Below are positions 27,660 through 36,975 of a stretch of 64,000 nucleotides of DNA, piece after piece. The stretch's first letter is position 1. Each line of letters starts with the position of its first letter. Origin of the DNA: Arenimonas composti TR7-09 = DSM 18010 (lineage in GTDB: Bacteria > Pseudomonadota > Gammaproteobacteria > Xanthomonadales > Xanthomonadaceae); NCBI RefSeq assembly GCF_000426365.1, contig NZ_AUFF01000001.1, positions 62,001 through 126,000 of the forward strand. Direction: 5' to 3'. The notes beneath the pieces were generated by a model, which worked only from the letters and a program-made list of their open reading frames with translations, had not been told where the DNA came from and did no database searches. A program made the position numbers and the translations under genes.

Positions 27660-28676
27660 TCAGTCGTCGGCGGGGCCCGACATTCTACGCGCCAGCTCGT
27701 CCAGGCGCCGGAAGCGGGCGGCATTGCGGCGCCAGGTCCGGGTCGGCAGCACGCCGAGGGCGCCGGAGTACTCGCCAGGCTGGTCGATCGAGCCGGTGAC
27801 CAGGCTCATCGCGGTGACGGTGACGCCGTCGGCGATCCGCAGGTGGCCGGCGATGCCGACGCCGCCGCCGATCAGGCAGCGGGCGCCGATGCGCGCCGAA
27901 CCGGCGATCGCGGTGGCGCCGGCGATCGCGGTGTGGTCGCCGATGCGCACGCCGTGGCCGACCTGGATCTGGTTGTCGAGGCGGACGTCGACGCCGAGTT
28001 CGGTGTCCTCGAGGGCGCCGCGGTCGATCGTGGTGTTGGCGCCGATCTCGCTGTCGTCGCCGACACGCACGCCACCGAGCTGCGGCACCTTCAGCCAGTG
28101 GCCGGCGTCCATCGCCAGTCCGAAACCATCGGCCCCGAGCACCGCGCCGGGATGGATGCGCACGCGCGCGCCGAGGTGCACCCGCGTCACCAGGGTGACG
28201 CGCGCAACCAGCACGCAGCCGGGGCCGATCTCGTTGTCGTCGCCGATGATGCAGCCCGGGCCGAGCAGGGCGCCGGCGCCGATGCGACTGCCGCTGCCGA
28301 TGCTGCACAGCGGACCGACCGAGGCGGTAGGGTCCACCACTGCGTCGGCGGCGACCACGGCGCTGGGATGGATGCCGGGCACGACGGCCGGCACGGTTTC
28401 GAAGCGGGCGGCGATCTTCGCGAAGGCCGCGTAGGGCGAACGCGCGACCAGGCAGGGTACCGGGCAGGCGTCGGCGTCGCCGGCGGCGAGCACCACCGCG
28501 CCGGCCGCGGTCGCGGCCAACTCGCGCCGGTAGGCGGGATTGGCGAGGAAGCTCAGCTGGCCCGGGCCGGCACTGGCGAGGGTGCCGACGCCGTCGATCA
28601 GGACGTCGGCGTTTCCGCGCAGCTCCAGACCGAAGTCGGCGGCGAGCTCGGCCAGCCGGTAGGCATTCGCCGGCAC
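27660..28676 (-). CDS. lpxD: UDP-3-O-(3-hydroxyacyl)glucosamine N-acyltransferase
   Basis: 338 residues. The N-terminal uridine-binding domain includes LSFLANPAYRREL. A long hexapeptide beta helix follows with GADGFGLAMDAGHWLKVPQLGGVRVGDDSEIGANTTIDRGAL-type sequence and the catalytic His in NQIQVGHGVRIG. A C-terminal helix (TWRRNAARFRRLDELARRM) completes the fold. It adds the second acyl chain in lipid A synthesis. It begins only 16 bp after bamA, with no skp/ompH gene between. Confidence 0.95.
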   Translation of the reverse strand: MPANAYRLAELAADFGLELRGNADVLIDGVGTLASAGPGQLSFLANPAYRRELAATAAGAVVLAAGDADACPVPCLVARSPYAAFAKIAARFETVPAVVPGIHPSAVVAADAVVDPTASVGPLCSIGSGSRIGAGALLGPGCIIGDDNEIGPGCVLVARVTLVTRVHLGARVRIHPGAVLGADGFGLAMDAGHWLKVPQLGGVRVGDDSEIGANTTIDRGALEDTELGVDVRLDNQIQVGHGVRIGDHTAIAGATAIAGSARIGARCLIGGGVGIAGHLRIADGVTVTAMSLVTGSIDQPGEYSGALGVLPTRTWRRNAARFRRLDELARRMSGPADD

Positions 28677-28692
28677 GGGCGCCGCCCCGGCC

Positions 28693-31191
28693 TCAGAACG
28701 AGCCGCCGAAGGTGAACTGCAGGCGCTCGATCTGGTCGTGGCGCTCGTACTGCAGCGGCGCCGCGTAGCTGATCGCGATCGGGCCCATCGGCGACTGCCA
28801 CGTCAGCGAGATGCCGGCCGACAGGCGCAGCGTCTTCGCTTCCCAGACGTCCGGGCCGCGGTAGACGTTGCCCCAGTCGAAGAAGGCCGACAGGCGCGTG
28901 CCGCGGTTGTCGAACAGGGTCGGGAAGTACAGCTCGAACGAGCCGGCGGTCTTGAACGAGCCGCCGAGCGCCTGCTGGTAGCTGTCGCCGAAGGTGTAGA
29001 TCGGGCCGATCGAGTTCGCCTCGAAGCCGCGCACCGAGTTCGGACCGCCGACGTAGTAGTTGCGGAAGAACGGCAGGCCGCAGTTCTCGAACTCGGTGGT
29101 CAGCTCGCCGAGCTCGTCGTACACGCGGCACTGCTGCTTGCGGGTATCGCCGTAGCTGTCGCCGTAGCCGATCTCGGCCGCCGTGCGCAGGCCGAGCCAG
29201 GAGCGGATCAGCCAGTAGTGCTCGAAGTTGTAGTTGATGCGGTAGTACTCGAGGTCGCTGCCCGGGAGCACGATCTCGGCGCCGATGCGGTGGTACAGGC
29301 CGCGGGTAGGCATCAGGAAGTCGTTGCGCGAGTCGCGCTGCCAGCCGAGCTGCAGGCGCCACGCATTGATGTTCCACTTGCGGTACGGGCCGAGCGTCAG
29401 CGGGTCGGTGGTGCTCGGATCGTCGTCGTCGTTCGACGGATCCGTCTGCGGATTGCCGTCGTTGTCGACGTGGTACTGCGGGTAGCGTGCGCGGTCGCCG
29501 AGCGAATCGACCAGGTAGTCGATCAGCATCGGCGGCGTGTTGAAGTCGTCGGTGGTGATCTGGTTGCGGTCGATGCCCAGCGAGACGCTGATCGCGTCGG
29601 TCTCGGTCAGCGGAATCAGCGAGAAGAACTCGGCCGACGACACCGCGTTGTTGAAGTTCGCTAGGTTGGCGTCGCGATCCGAGTAGTCGAAGTCGCTGTG
29701 GGCGATGCTGAAGCCGAGGCTGATGCCGTCGTCGGTGAAGTAGGGGTCGGTGAAGCTCAGCGCGAACTGCTCCGAGTAGCTGTTGTGCTGCAGGCTCAGC
29801 GCGAAGCGGTTGCCGGTGCCGACGAAGTTGTTCTGCACCAGCTGCAGGGTCGTGATCAGGCCGTAGCTCTGCTGGTAACCCAGGCCGAACGTGAACTGGC
29901 CGGAGTTGCGCTCCTTGACGGTGATCTTCACGTCGACCATGTCCGGCTGGCCCGGCACCGGCGGCGTTTCCACGTCGACGGTGTCGAAGAAGCCCAGGCG
30001 CTGCAGGCGGATCTTCGAGCGGTCGATCGCCGCCTGCGAGAACCACGAGCCCTCGAACTGGCGCATCTCGCGGCGCAGCACCTCGTCGGCGGTCGTGGTG
30101 TTGCCGGAGAACTCGATGCGGCGCACCTGCACGCGCGGGCCCGGATCGACGAAGAAGTTCAGGCCGATCGTGCGGTTGTCGCGGTCGATCTCCGGAACCG
30201 GGTTCACCTGCGCGAACGCGTAGCCGACGTTGCCCAGGGTGGCGATGATCGCGTCGGAGGTCAGTTCGACCAGGCCGCGCGAGAAGGTGTCGCCTTCCTT
30301 GAGGATGATCAGCCGCTCGAGCTCTTCCTGCGGCAGGATCGTCTCGCCGCTGACCTTCACCGACGACACCGTGTAGACCGGGCCCTCGGCGACGTTGGCG
30401 GTGACGAAGATGTCGCGCTTGTCGGGGCTGATCGCGACCTGGGTCGACTCGACGTTGAAGTCGACGTAGCCGCGGTCGAGGTAGAAGTTGGTCAGCTTCT
30501 CGAGGTCGCCCGACAACTTCTCGCGCGAGTACTGGTCGTCGCGGCGGTACCACGACAGCCAGTTGCTGGTGCCGGATTCCCAGTTGCGGCGCAGCACGTC
30601 CTCGCCGAAGGTCTCGTTGCCGACGATGTTGATGTCGCGGATGCGCGAGGCCTTGCCCTCGGCGATCACGATGCTGATGTCGACGCGGTTGCGGTCGAGG
30701 TTGCTGACCGTCGGCACGATCGAGACGTTGTACTTGCCGCGGTTGTTGTACTGGCGCAGCAGTTCCTGGGTGACGCGGTCCAGGTTCAGCGGGTTGAAGG
30801 TCTCGCCCTCGGACAGGCCGATGCCGCGCAGGCCGTTGAGCAGGTCCTCGGTCTGGATGTCCTTGTTGCCGGTGAGGGTGATCGTGTTGATCGCCGGGCG
30901 CTCGGTGACGACGACGACGAGGATGTCGCCCTGGCGCTCGAGGCGGACGTCGCTGAAGAAGCCGGTGCGGAACAGCGCCCGGATCGCCTCGGCGGTCTTG
31001 CGACGGTCGATCTGGTCGCCGCGCTCGACCGGCAGGTAGGTGAAGACCGTGCCGGGCGCGATGCGCTGCAGGCCCTCGACACGGATGTCGGCGACCTGAA
31101 AGGCATCGAAGTTCTGGGCCTGGGCCGGGCCCGCGAGGGCGGCGGCGAGCGCGAGGCTCAGGAGGCAGCGGCGGACAATGGGTCGCGTCAT
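28693..31191 (-). CDS. bamA: Outer membrane protein assembly factor BamA
   Basis: 832 residues: signal peptide (residues 1-25, ending GPAQAQ), five POTRA domains (about 26-430; the first begins FQVADIRVEGLQRIAPGTV) and a 16-strand barrel. The barrel contains VRGFEANSIGP, equivalent to the conserved VRGF loop-6 motif, and a terminal strand ending FTFGGSF with C-terminal Phe. It is the central outer-membrane protein insertase. It sits between rseP and lpxD as in relatives. Extracellular loops rich in Asp/Asn (for example DNDGNPQTDPSNDDDD) look lineage-specific. Confidence 0.96.
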   Translation of the reverse strand: MTRPIVRRCLLSLALAAALAGPAQAQNFDAFQVADIRVEGLQRIAPGTVFTYLPVERGDQIDRRKTAEAIRALFRTGFFSDVRLERQGDILVVVVTERPAINTITLTGNKDIQTEDLLNGLRGIGLSEGETFNPLNLDRVTQELLRQYNNRGKYNVSIVPTVSNLDRNRVDISIVIAEGKASRIRDINIVGNETFGEDVLRRNWESGTSNWLSWYRRDDQYSREKLSGDLEKLTNFYLDRGYVDFNVESTQVAISPDKRDIFVTANVAEGPVYTVSSVKVSGETILPQEELERLIILKEGDTFSRGLVELTSDAIIATLGNVGYAFAQVNPVPEIDRDNRTIGLNFFVDPGPRVQVRRIEFSGNTTTADEVLRREMRQFEGSWFSQAAIDRSKIRLQRLGFFDTVDVETPPVPGQPDMVDVKITVKERNSGQFTFGLGYQQSYGLITTLQLVQNNFVGTGNRFALSLQHNSYSEQFALSFTDPYFTDDGISLGFSIAHSDFDYSDRDANLANFNNAVSSAEFFSLIPLTETDAISVSLGIDRNQITTDDFNTPPMLIDYLVDSLGDRARYPQYHVDNDGNPQTDPSNDDDDPSTTDPLTLGPYRKWNINAWRLQLGWQRDSRNDFLMPTRGLYHRIGAEIVLPGSDLEYYRINYNFEHYWLIRSWLGLRTAAEIGYGDSYGDTRKQQCRVYDELGELTTEFENCGLPFFRNYYVGGPNSVRGFEANSIGPIYTFGDSYQQALGGSFKTAGSFELYFPTLFDNRGTRLSAFFDWGNVYRGPDVWEAKTLRLSAGISLTWQSPMGPIAISYAAPLQYERHDQIERLQFTFGGSF

Positions 31192-31246
31192 CTTCGATCC
31201 GTACTGGGGCGGGCGCCGGTGGCGCCGCGTGGGGTTGTTCGGGGGG

Positions 31247-32596
31247 TCAGAAACTGGGTCGGAACAGGTCGTTGTAGAAGGCCAGCCCGATCAGGCCGGC
31301 GAGCAGGGCCAGACCGACGAACTGGCCGGCCACGCGGACGGATTCGCCCACCGGACTGCCTTTGACAAGCTCGATAAGGTAATACAGCAGGTGCCCCCCA
31401 TCCAACACCGGGATCGGGAGCAGGTTCATGATGCAAAGGCTCAGCGACAGGATCGCGAGGAAGTACAGGAAGTCGGGAACGCCGCGTTCGGCGCTGTGGC
31501 TGGCGACCTTCGCGATCGTCACCGGTCCGGACAGGTTGCGCAGCGAGGCATGCCCGGTGAGCATCCGCCGCAGCACGCCGAGCGTATTGCGGGTCACCGA
31601 CCAGGTTTCGGCGAACGCCGCCGGCACCGCGGCCAGCGGGCCGTAACGCAGCAGCGCATCCGGCGCCGGTTCCTGCCAGCCCTGGCCGATGCCGAGCTGC
31701 CAGTAACGGCTGCCGTCTTCACGTTCGGCAGGGCGCGGGTCGACCGCCAGGTCGAGCTCGCCGTCGCCGCGGCGCACGCGCAGCACGAGCGCCTCGCCGG
31801 GACGGGCGAGTTCCTGCACCGCCGTGCCGATCTGTTCCCAGCGCTCGACCGGCCGGTCGCCGACCGCCAGCACCACGTCGCCCGGCTGCAGGCCGGCGGC
31901 GGCCGCCGCGCCGAGCACGGTGCCGACCAGGGTGTCCGGCGACCACTGCGCCGGGCGCAGGCCGAGGTCCTGCAGTACACGTTCCTCGCGCAGCACGGCC
32001 TGCGGGCGGTCGAGCGGCAGCGTCAGCACGGCCTCGCTGCCGTCGGCGCGGCGCACCCGCACCGGCGCCGGTTCGCGGTCCATCGCCGCGGTGGCGAGGG
32101 CGATGCCGGCCCCGGTCCAGGTCTCGACCGCCTCGCCGCGAATCTCCAGCAGGCGGTCGCCGGCGGCCAGGCCGGCTTCCGCGGCCAGGCCTTCGCTGCG
32201 GCCGATCTCGGGCAGGAAGTCCGGGCGGCCGATCACGAAGACCAGCCACATCGCCGCCAGGCACAGCAGCAGGTTGGCCAGTGGCCCGGCGGCGACGATC
32301 GCGATGCGCTGGCCGACCGGCTTGCCGTCGAAGGCCTGGTGGCGTGCGTGCGCCGGCACCTCGCCCTCGCCACTGTCGAGCATCTTCACGTAGCCGCCGA
32401 GCGGCAGCGCCGCGACCACGTACTCGGTGCCGTCGCGGCCGGTGCGCCGCCACAGCGGCTTGCCGAAGCCGACCGAGAAGCGCAGCACGCGCACGCCGCA
32501 GCGGCGCGCGACCCAGAAGTGACCGAATTCGTGGAAGGTGACCAGCACCCCGAGGGTCACCAGCATCCAGAACACGTAGCCGACGATGTCCGTCAC
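31247..32596 (-). CDS. rseP: Site-2 metalloprotease RseP
   Basis: 449 residues from a GTG start at 32596 that overlaps the dxr stop (GTGA). The zinc motif is HEFGH with His22, Glu23 and His26, the same numbering as E. coli. Two PDZ domains lie about residues 110-300. The second catalytic motif is [12 protein letters not shown] near residue 395, and four membrane segments are visible. RseP cleaves anti-sigma factor RseA and remnant signal peptides. The longer open frame upstream lies inside dxr and is not coding. Confidence 0.95.
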   Translation of the reverse strand: MTDIVGYVFWMLVTLGVLVTFHEFGHFWVARRCGVRVLRFSVGFGKPLWRRTGRDGTEYVVAALPLGGYVKMLDSGEGEVPAHARHQAFDGKPVGQRIAIVAAGPLANLLLCLAAMWLVFVIGRPDFLPEIGRSEGLAAEAGLAAGDRLLEIRGEAVETWTGAGIALATAAMDREPAPVRVRRADGSEAVLTLPLDRPQAVLREERVLQDLGLRPAQWSPDTLVGTVLGAAAAAGLQPGDVVLAVGDRPVERWEQIGTAVQELARPGEALVLRVRRGDGELDLAVDPRPAEREDGSRYWQLGIGQGWQEPAPDALLRYGPLAAVPAAFAETWSVTRNTLGVLRRMLTGHASLRNLSGPVTIAKVASHSAERGVPDFLYFLAILSLSLCIMNLLPIPVLDGGHLLYYLIELVKGSPVGESVRVAGQFVGLALLAGLIGLAFYNDLFRPSF

Positions 32597-33777
32597 GGCG
32601 TCTCCATCCTCGCGACCAGGCTTGCGGCGACGCGGCGGGCGGCGGCGTCGATGGCCAGCAGCTGGTCGAGGCTGCCGGCCGGGCCGCCGGGCAGGGCGTC
32701 CAGGCTGGCCTGGATCAGCGCCGGGATGTCGAGGAAAGCGATCCGGCGCTGAAGAAAGGCTGAAACCGCCACTTCGTTGGCGGCATTGAGCACCGCCGGC
32801 GCGGCGCCGCCGGCATCGAGCACCCGCCAAGCCAGGCGCAGGCAGGGGAAGGCGGCGTGGTCGGGGGCGGTGAAGTCGAAGCGGGCCAGCGCCGGCAGGT
32901 CGAGCGGCGCGACCCCGGCGTCGATGCGTTCGGGCCAGGACAGGCCGCAGGCGATCGCGGTGCGCATGTCGGGATTGCCGAGCTGGGCCAGCACCGAGCC
33001 GTCGACGTAGTCCACCAGCGAGTGGACGATGCTCTGCGGGTGCACGACCACCTCGATGGCTCCCGGCGCGACCGCGAACAGGTGGTGCGCCTCGATCACC
33101 TCGAGGCCCTTGTTCATCAGCGTCGCCGAGTCGACCGAGATCTTCGGGCCCATCGACCAGTTCGGATGCGCGCAGGCCTGTTCCGGCGTCACCCCGGCGA
33201 GGCTGTCGCGGCTGCGGCCGCGAAACGGGCCGCCGGAGGCGGTCAGCAGCAGCCGGCGCACGCCGGCGCGGCCGCCGTCGGCGGGCAGGCACTGGAAGAT
33301 CGCGTTGTGCTCGCTGTCGACCGGCAGGATCGCGGCGCCGCCTTCGCGCGCCGCCTGCATCAGCAGGTCGCCGGCGAGCACGATCGATTCCTTGTTCGCC
33401 AGCAGCAGGCGCTTGCCGGCGCGGGCCGCGGCGATCGTCGACGGCACGCCGGCGGCGCCGACCAGCGCTGCCACGACGGTGTCGAAGGCCGGATCGGCGG
33501 CGACGTCCACCAGCGCGTCCGCGCCGGCGAGCGCGCACGTGGCCAGGCCACGCTCACGCAGGCCGTCGCGCAGGGCGGGATAGCGCGCCGGATCGGCGAT
33601 CACGGCGACGTCCGGGCGGAAGCGCGCGCACAGCTCGAGCATTTCGTCGACGCGGGTATGCGCGCTCAGCGCGCCGACGCGGAAGCGGTCCGGGTGGCGG
33701 GCGACGACGTCGAGGGTCGAACCGCCGATCGAACCGGTCGCGCCGAACAGGGCGATCGTCTTCAGGGCGCTGGCCAT
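32593..33777 (-). CDS. dxr: 1-deoxy-D-xylulose-5-phosphate reductoisomerase
   Basis: 394 residues. The NADPH motif is [15 protein letters not shown]. Substrate and metal-binding segments include [50 protein letters not shown] and [16 protein letters not shown]. It makes MEP, the committed isoprenoid intermediate. It begins 7 bp after cdsA ends and overlaps rseP by 4 bp, part of the uppS-cdsA-dxr-rseP-bamA series. Confidence 0.96.
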   Translation of the reverse strand: MASALKTIALFGATGSIGGSTLDVVARHPDRFRVGALSAHTRVDEMLELCARFRPDVAVIADPARYPALRDGLRERGLATCALAGADALVDVAADPAFDTVVAALVGAAGVPSTIAAARAGKRLLLANKESIVLAGDLLMQAAREGGAAILPVDSEHNAIFQCLPADGGRAGVRRLLLTASGGPFRGRSRDSLAGVTPEQACAHPNWSMGPKISVDSATLMNKGLEVIEAHHLFAVAPGAIEVVVHPQSIVHSLVDYVDGSVLAQLGNPDMRTAIACGLSWPERIDAGVAPLDLPALARFDFTAPDHAAFPCLRLAWRVLDAGGAAPAVLNAANEVAVSAFLQRRIAFLDIPALIQASLDALPGGPAGSLDQLLAIDAAARRVAASLVARMETP

Positions 33778-33784
33778 CGCCGGA

Positions 33785-34633
33785 TCACAGGCCCGCCAGC
33801 GCCTTGCCGACCGCGAACACCGGCAGTGCCGCCAGCAGGCTGTCGAGGCGGTCCATCGCGCCGCCGTGGCCGGGGATCAGGTTGCCCGAATCCTTCATGC
33901 CGGCATGCCGCTTCATCAGGCTCTCGAACAGGTCACCGACGATCGAGGCCGCGGCGACCACCATCACCACGGCCACCAGCTTCGGCAACTGTTCCCAGGT
34001 CAGGCCGAGCACCGGCACCGCCGCGGCGGCGTAGAGCGCGCAGGCGGCCAGGCCGCCGGCGACGCCTTCCCAGGACTTTCCGGGGCTGATCGCCGGCGCC
34101 AGCTTGTGCCTGCCGAACTTCGAACCGGCGAAATAGGCGCCGCTGTCGGCGACCCAGACCAGGGCCACCGCGAACAGCGTCCAGCGCGGCCCGAACGGGT
34201 CTACCGGGTCGCCGTGGTGCAGCCAGCCGACCGCGCACCAGGCCGGGATCACCGCCAGGCTGCCGGCGAGCAGCTTCAGCACCCGGCCGGCGTGGTTGTC
34301 GGCACGCGCGAACTGCGGACGCGCCAGCCACAGCGGCACCAGCAGCCAGAACAGCACGCCGACGAGGGTGACCATCTGCAGCGGCACCAGGGGACGTACC
34401 GGGCTGGTGCCGGCCAGCCAGGCAATGGCCGCCAGCACCAGCGCGTTCGCGGTGACGATGCCGGTCCGCGGCAGCGACTCCTCCAGGCCGGCGAAGCGGG
34501 TCCATTCCCACATGCCGTACAGCAGCGCGACCGCGACGAACGCAGCCAGCCACGGTGTCGGCAGGAACAGGATCGCGAGGATCGGCAGCGGCGCCAGGAA
34601 CAGCGCCGTGACCACGCGCTGGCGCCGGCTCAC
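33785..34633 (-). CDS. cdsA: Phosphatidate cytidylyltransferase
   Basis: 282 residues from GTG 34633 ([19 protein letters not shown]), overlapping the uppS stop as GTGA. About seven hydrophobic segments are visible. The CDP-diglyceride synthetase signature is [24 protein letters not shown], and the C-terminal part has [33 protein letters not shown]. It makes CDP-diacylglycerol for phospholipid synthesis in the inner membrane. Longer upstream starts fall inside uppS. Confidence 0.95.
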   Translation of the reverse strand: MSRRQRVVTALFLAPLPILAILFLPTPWLAAFVAVALLYGMWEWTRFAGLEESLPRTGIVTANALVLAAIAWLAGTSPVRPLVPLQMVTLVGVLFWLLVPLWLARPQFARADNHAGRVLKLLAGSLAVIPAWCAVGWLHHGDPVDPFGPRWTLFAVALVWVADSGAYFAGSKFGRHKLAPAISPGKSWEGVAGGLAACALYAAAAVPVLGLTWEQLPKLVAVVMVVAAASIVGDLFESLMKRHAGMKDSGNLIPGHGGAMDRLDSLLAALPVFAVGKALAGL

Positions 34634-35376
34634 GTCGCGCCCCCGGCGACCTGGGCGCTGGTCAGCCCGAAGCGGCGCTCGCGCTCGGCGAAATCGGCGA
34701 CCGCCGCGCGCAGCAGCGCCGCGTCGACGTCCGGCCACAGTGTCTCGGTGAACCACAGCTCGGTATAGGCCAGTTGCCAGAGCAGGAAATTGCTGATCCG
34801 CAGGTCGCCGCCGGTGCGGATGAACAGGTCCGGTGGCGGCAGCCCGGCCAGGCTCAGATGGCTGCCGAGCAGCGTCTCGTCGATCGTGGCCGGGTCGAGC
34901 CGGCCGGCGGCGGCCTCGATGGCGAGCTTGCGAGCCGCCTGGGCGATGTCCCAGCGGCCGCCATAGCCGGCGGCGATCGTCAGCGTCAGCGCGCGATTGC
35001 CGGCGGTGCGAATCTCGGCTTCCGCCATCCGGTCGCGGATCGCTTCCGGAAAGCCGCGGCGCTCGCCGATGAAGGCCAGCCGCACGCCGCGCCGGTGCAG
35101 TTCGTCGACCTCGAGCGAAAGCATGCGCAAGAACAGCTTCATCAGCGCGCCCACTTCCTCGGGCGGCCGGTTCCAGTTCTCCGACGAGAACGCGAACAGG
35201 GTCAGCGCCTCGATGCCCTCGGCCAGACAGAAATCGACGCAGACCTGCACCGCGCGGGCGCCGGCGCGGTGGCCGAGGGTGCGCGGGCGCTGGCGACGCT
35301 GCGCCCAGCGCCCGTTGCCGTCCATGATGACGGCGATGTGGCGCGGTTTGCGCGAGGGGGCGATGGCGGCAGTCAT
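34630..35376 (-). CDS. uppS: Undecaprenyl diphosphate synthase
   Basis: 248 residues from ATG 35376. HIAVIMDGNGRWAQ includes the catalytic Asp19. FAFSSENWNRPPEEVGALM, LRISNFLLWQLAYTELWFT and PDLFIRTGGD are cis-prenyltransferase signatures. It makes the C55 carrier for peptidoglycan and LPS. It follows frr after 11 bp and is coupled to cdsA by overlapping stop and start. Confidence 0.96.
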   Translation of the reverse strand: MTAAIAPSRKPRHIAVIMDGNGRWAQRRQRPRTLGHRAGARAVQVCVDFCLAEGIEALTLFAFSSENWNRPPEEVGALMKLFLRMLSLEVDELHRRGVRLAFIGERRGFPEAIRDRMAEAEIRTAGNRALTLTIAAGYGGRWDIAQAARKLAIEAAAGRLDPATIDETLLGSHLSLAGLPPPDLFIRTGGDLRISNFLLWQLAYTELWFTETLWPDVDAALLRAAVADFAERERRFGLTSAQVAGGAT

Positions 35377-35387
35377 GAGCGAGGCCG

Positions 35388-35945
35388 TCAGACGGCCATC
35401 AGCTCCTGCTCCTTCGCCTTCACCACGTCGTCGACGTCCTTCACCGCCTTGTCGGTCAGCTTCTGGATCTCGTCCTCGGTGCGGCGGGCATCGTCCTCGG
35501 TGATCTGCTTGTCCTTCAGGAGTTCCTTCACCTGCTGGATCGCGTCGCGGCGCACGTTGCGGACCGCCACCTTGGCGTTCTCGCCTTCGTGGTGCACGTG
35601 CTTCGTCAGGTCCTTGCGGCGCTCCTCGGTGAGCGGCGGCAGGTTGATGCGGATCACCTGCCCGGCGGTGTTCGGGGTCAGGCCGAGGTCGGAGGCGAGG
35701 ATGGCCTTCTCGACCGCGCCGACGATCTGCTTCTCCCACGGCGTGATCGTCAGCGAGCGCGCATCGGCGACGGCCACCGTGGCCACCTGCGACAGCGGCA
35801 CGTCGGAGCCGTAGTAGTTCACCTTCAGGTGGTCGACCAGCGCGGTGCTGGCGCGACCGGTGCGCACCTTGGTCAGGTCGTGGCGCAGGGCCTCGACCGA
35901 CTTGTTCATGCGGGTCAGGGCGTCTTTCTTGATTTCGTTGAGCAT
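35388..35945 (-). CDS. frr: Ribosome recycling factor
   Basis: 185 residues, exactly the family length. Signatures are [45 protein letters not shown] and [29 protein letters not shown]. With EF-G it splits post-termination ribosomes. It lies 70 bp after pyrH with a perfect TATAAT on its strand in the gap, so it may have its own promoter in addition to pyrH readthrough. Confidence 0.97.
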   Translation of the reverse strand: MLNEIKKDALTRMNKSVEALRHDLTKVRTGRASTALVDHLKVNYYGSDVPLSQVATVAVADARSLTITPWEKQIVGAVEKAILASDLGLTPNTAGQVIRINLPPLTEERRKDLTKHVHHEGENAKVAVRNVRRDAIQQVKELLKDKQITEDDARRTEDEIQKLTDKAVKDVDDVVKAKEQELMAV

Positions 35946-35993
35946 CGGTGGCTCCGGGATCCTGGTCGGCCGGACGGATCCGGCGAGGGCGGG

Positions 35994-35999
35994 ATTATA
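35994..35999 (-). promoter_or_regulatory. Candidate -10 element for frr
   Basis: The pyrH-frr gap contains a perfect TATAAT on the reverse strand, about 48 bases before the frr start. No good -35 hexamer is visible at 16-18 bp spacing. It would allow frr-uppS-cdsA transcription independent of pyrH. Confidence 0.35.
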
Positions 36000-36015
36000 G
36001 GCGCAGCGGCGCCGG

Positions 36016-36738
36016 TCACGGCCCGACGAGGGTGCCCAGCGAGTCGCCGCGCAGGATCCGCATCAGCGCCCCGGCCTGCATCATGTCGTAGATGCGCAGC
36101 GGCACGCCGTTGTCGCGGCACAGCGCGAACGCGGCGGTGTCCATCACCTGCAGGTTGCGGGCGATCACGTCGTCGTAGCTCAGGTATTCGAAGCGCTTCG
36201 CGTCGGGATTCTTCTTCGGGTCGGCGTCGTAGATGCCGTCGACCTTGGTCGCCTTCAGCAGCAGGTCGGCGCCGATCTCGCTCGCGCGCAGCGCCGCCGC
36301 CGAATCGGTGGTGAAGAACGGATTGCCGGTGCCGGCGGCGAACAGGGCGATGCGGCCCTTCTCCATGTGCCGGATCGCGCGGCGGCGGATGTAGTCCTCG
36401 CAGACTTCGTTGATCTTGATCGCGCTCATCACGCGGGCGACGCCGCCGGCCTTCTCGATCGCGTCGGCCATCGCCAGCGCGTTGATCACCGTCGCCAGCA
36501 TGCCCATGTGGTCGCCGGTGACGCGGTCCATGCCGGTGGCGGCGAGGCCGGCGCCGCGGAAGATGTTGCCGCCACCGATCACGAGGCCGATCTGGGCGCC
36601 GGCGCGTTCGGCATCGACGATCTCGCGGGCGATCGCGGCGATCACCCGGGGGTCGATGCCGTAGTCCTCGTCCCCCATCAGCGCTTCGCCGGAAAGTTTG
36701 AGCAGCACGCGGCGGTACTTCAGCGGGGTATCGGTCAT
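36016..36738 (-). CDS. pyrH: UMP kinase
   Basis: 240 residues starting [20 protein letters not shown], with [26 protein letters not shown] and [16 protein letters not shown] as amino-acid-kinase motifs, and [17 protein letters not shown]. It phosphorylates UMP to UDP. In relatives it is directly downstream of tsf; here a forward-strand autotransporter gene separates them, so pyrH must be read from its own promoter. GGAG lies about 7 bases before the ATG. A TAGAAT at 36767-36772 (reverse strand) is a possible -10. Confidence 0.96.
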   Translation of the reverse strand: MTDTPLKYRRVLLKLSGEALMGDEDYGIDPRVIAAIAREIVDAERAGAQIGLVIGGGNIFRGAGLAATGMDRVTGDHMGMLATVINALAMADAIEKAGGVARVMSAIKINEVCEDYIRRRAIRHMEKGRIALFAAGTGNPFFTTDSAAALRASEIGADLLLKATKVDGIYDADPKKNPDAKRFEYLSYDDVIARNLQVMDTAAFALCRDNGVPLRIYDMMQAGALMRILRGDSLGTLVGP

Positions 36739-36766
36739 CGGGATCTCCGGGCGGGCAAACGGCGGA

Positions 36767-36772
36767 ATTCTA
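36767..36772 (-). promoter_or_regulatory. Candidate -10 element for pyrH
   Basis: TAGAAT on the reverse strand, 29 bases upstream of the pyrH ATG, in the 237-bp divergent gap shared with the autotransporter gene. The -35 is weak. The same TAGAAT hexamer precedes parC. Some promoter is needed here because the gene no longer follows tsf. Confidence 0.3.
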
Positions 36773-36975
36773 CCCGACCCGGCACCTTCACCGCGCGTTG
36801 GCGCGAGGGCTGCAATCGACCGCGATTGGCGCGATGCTTGCGCCACGGCCGGCGGCGGCCCGGGGAAAACTGGCCGCCGCAGGGAAGCGCACTCGTTAGC
36901 GTCCCGCAGGACGGCCCGCACTTCGCCGACTGATTTCACCGCCTGACGGCGGTTCACGGACACGGGGAGAAGACG

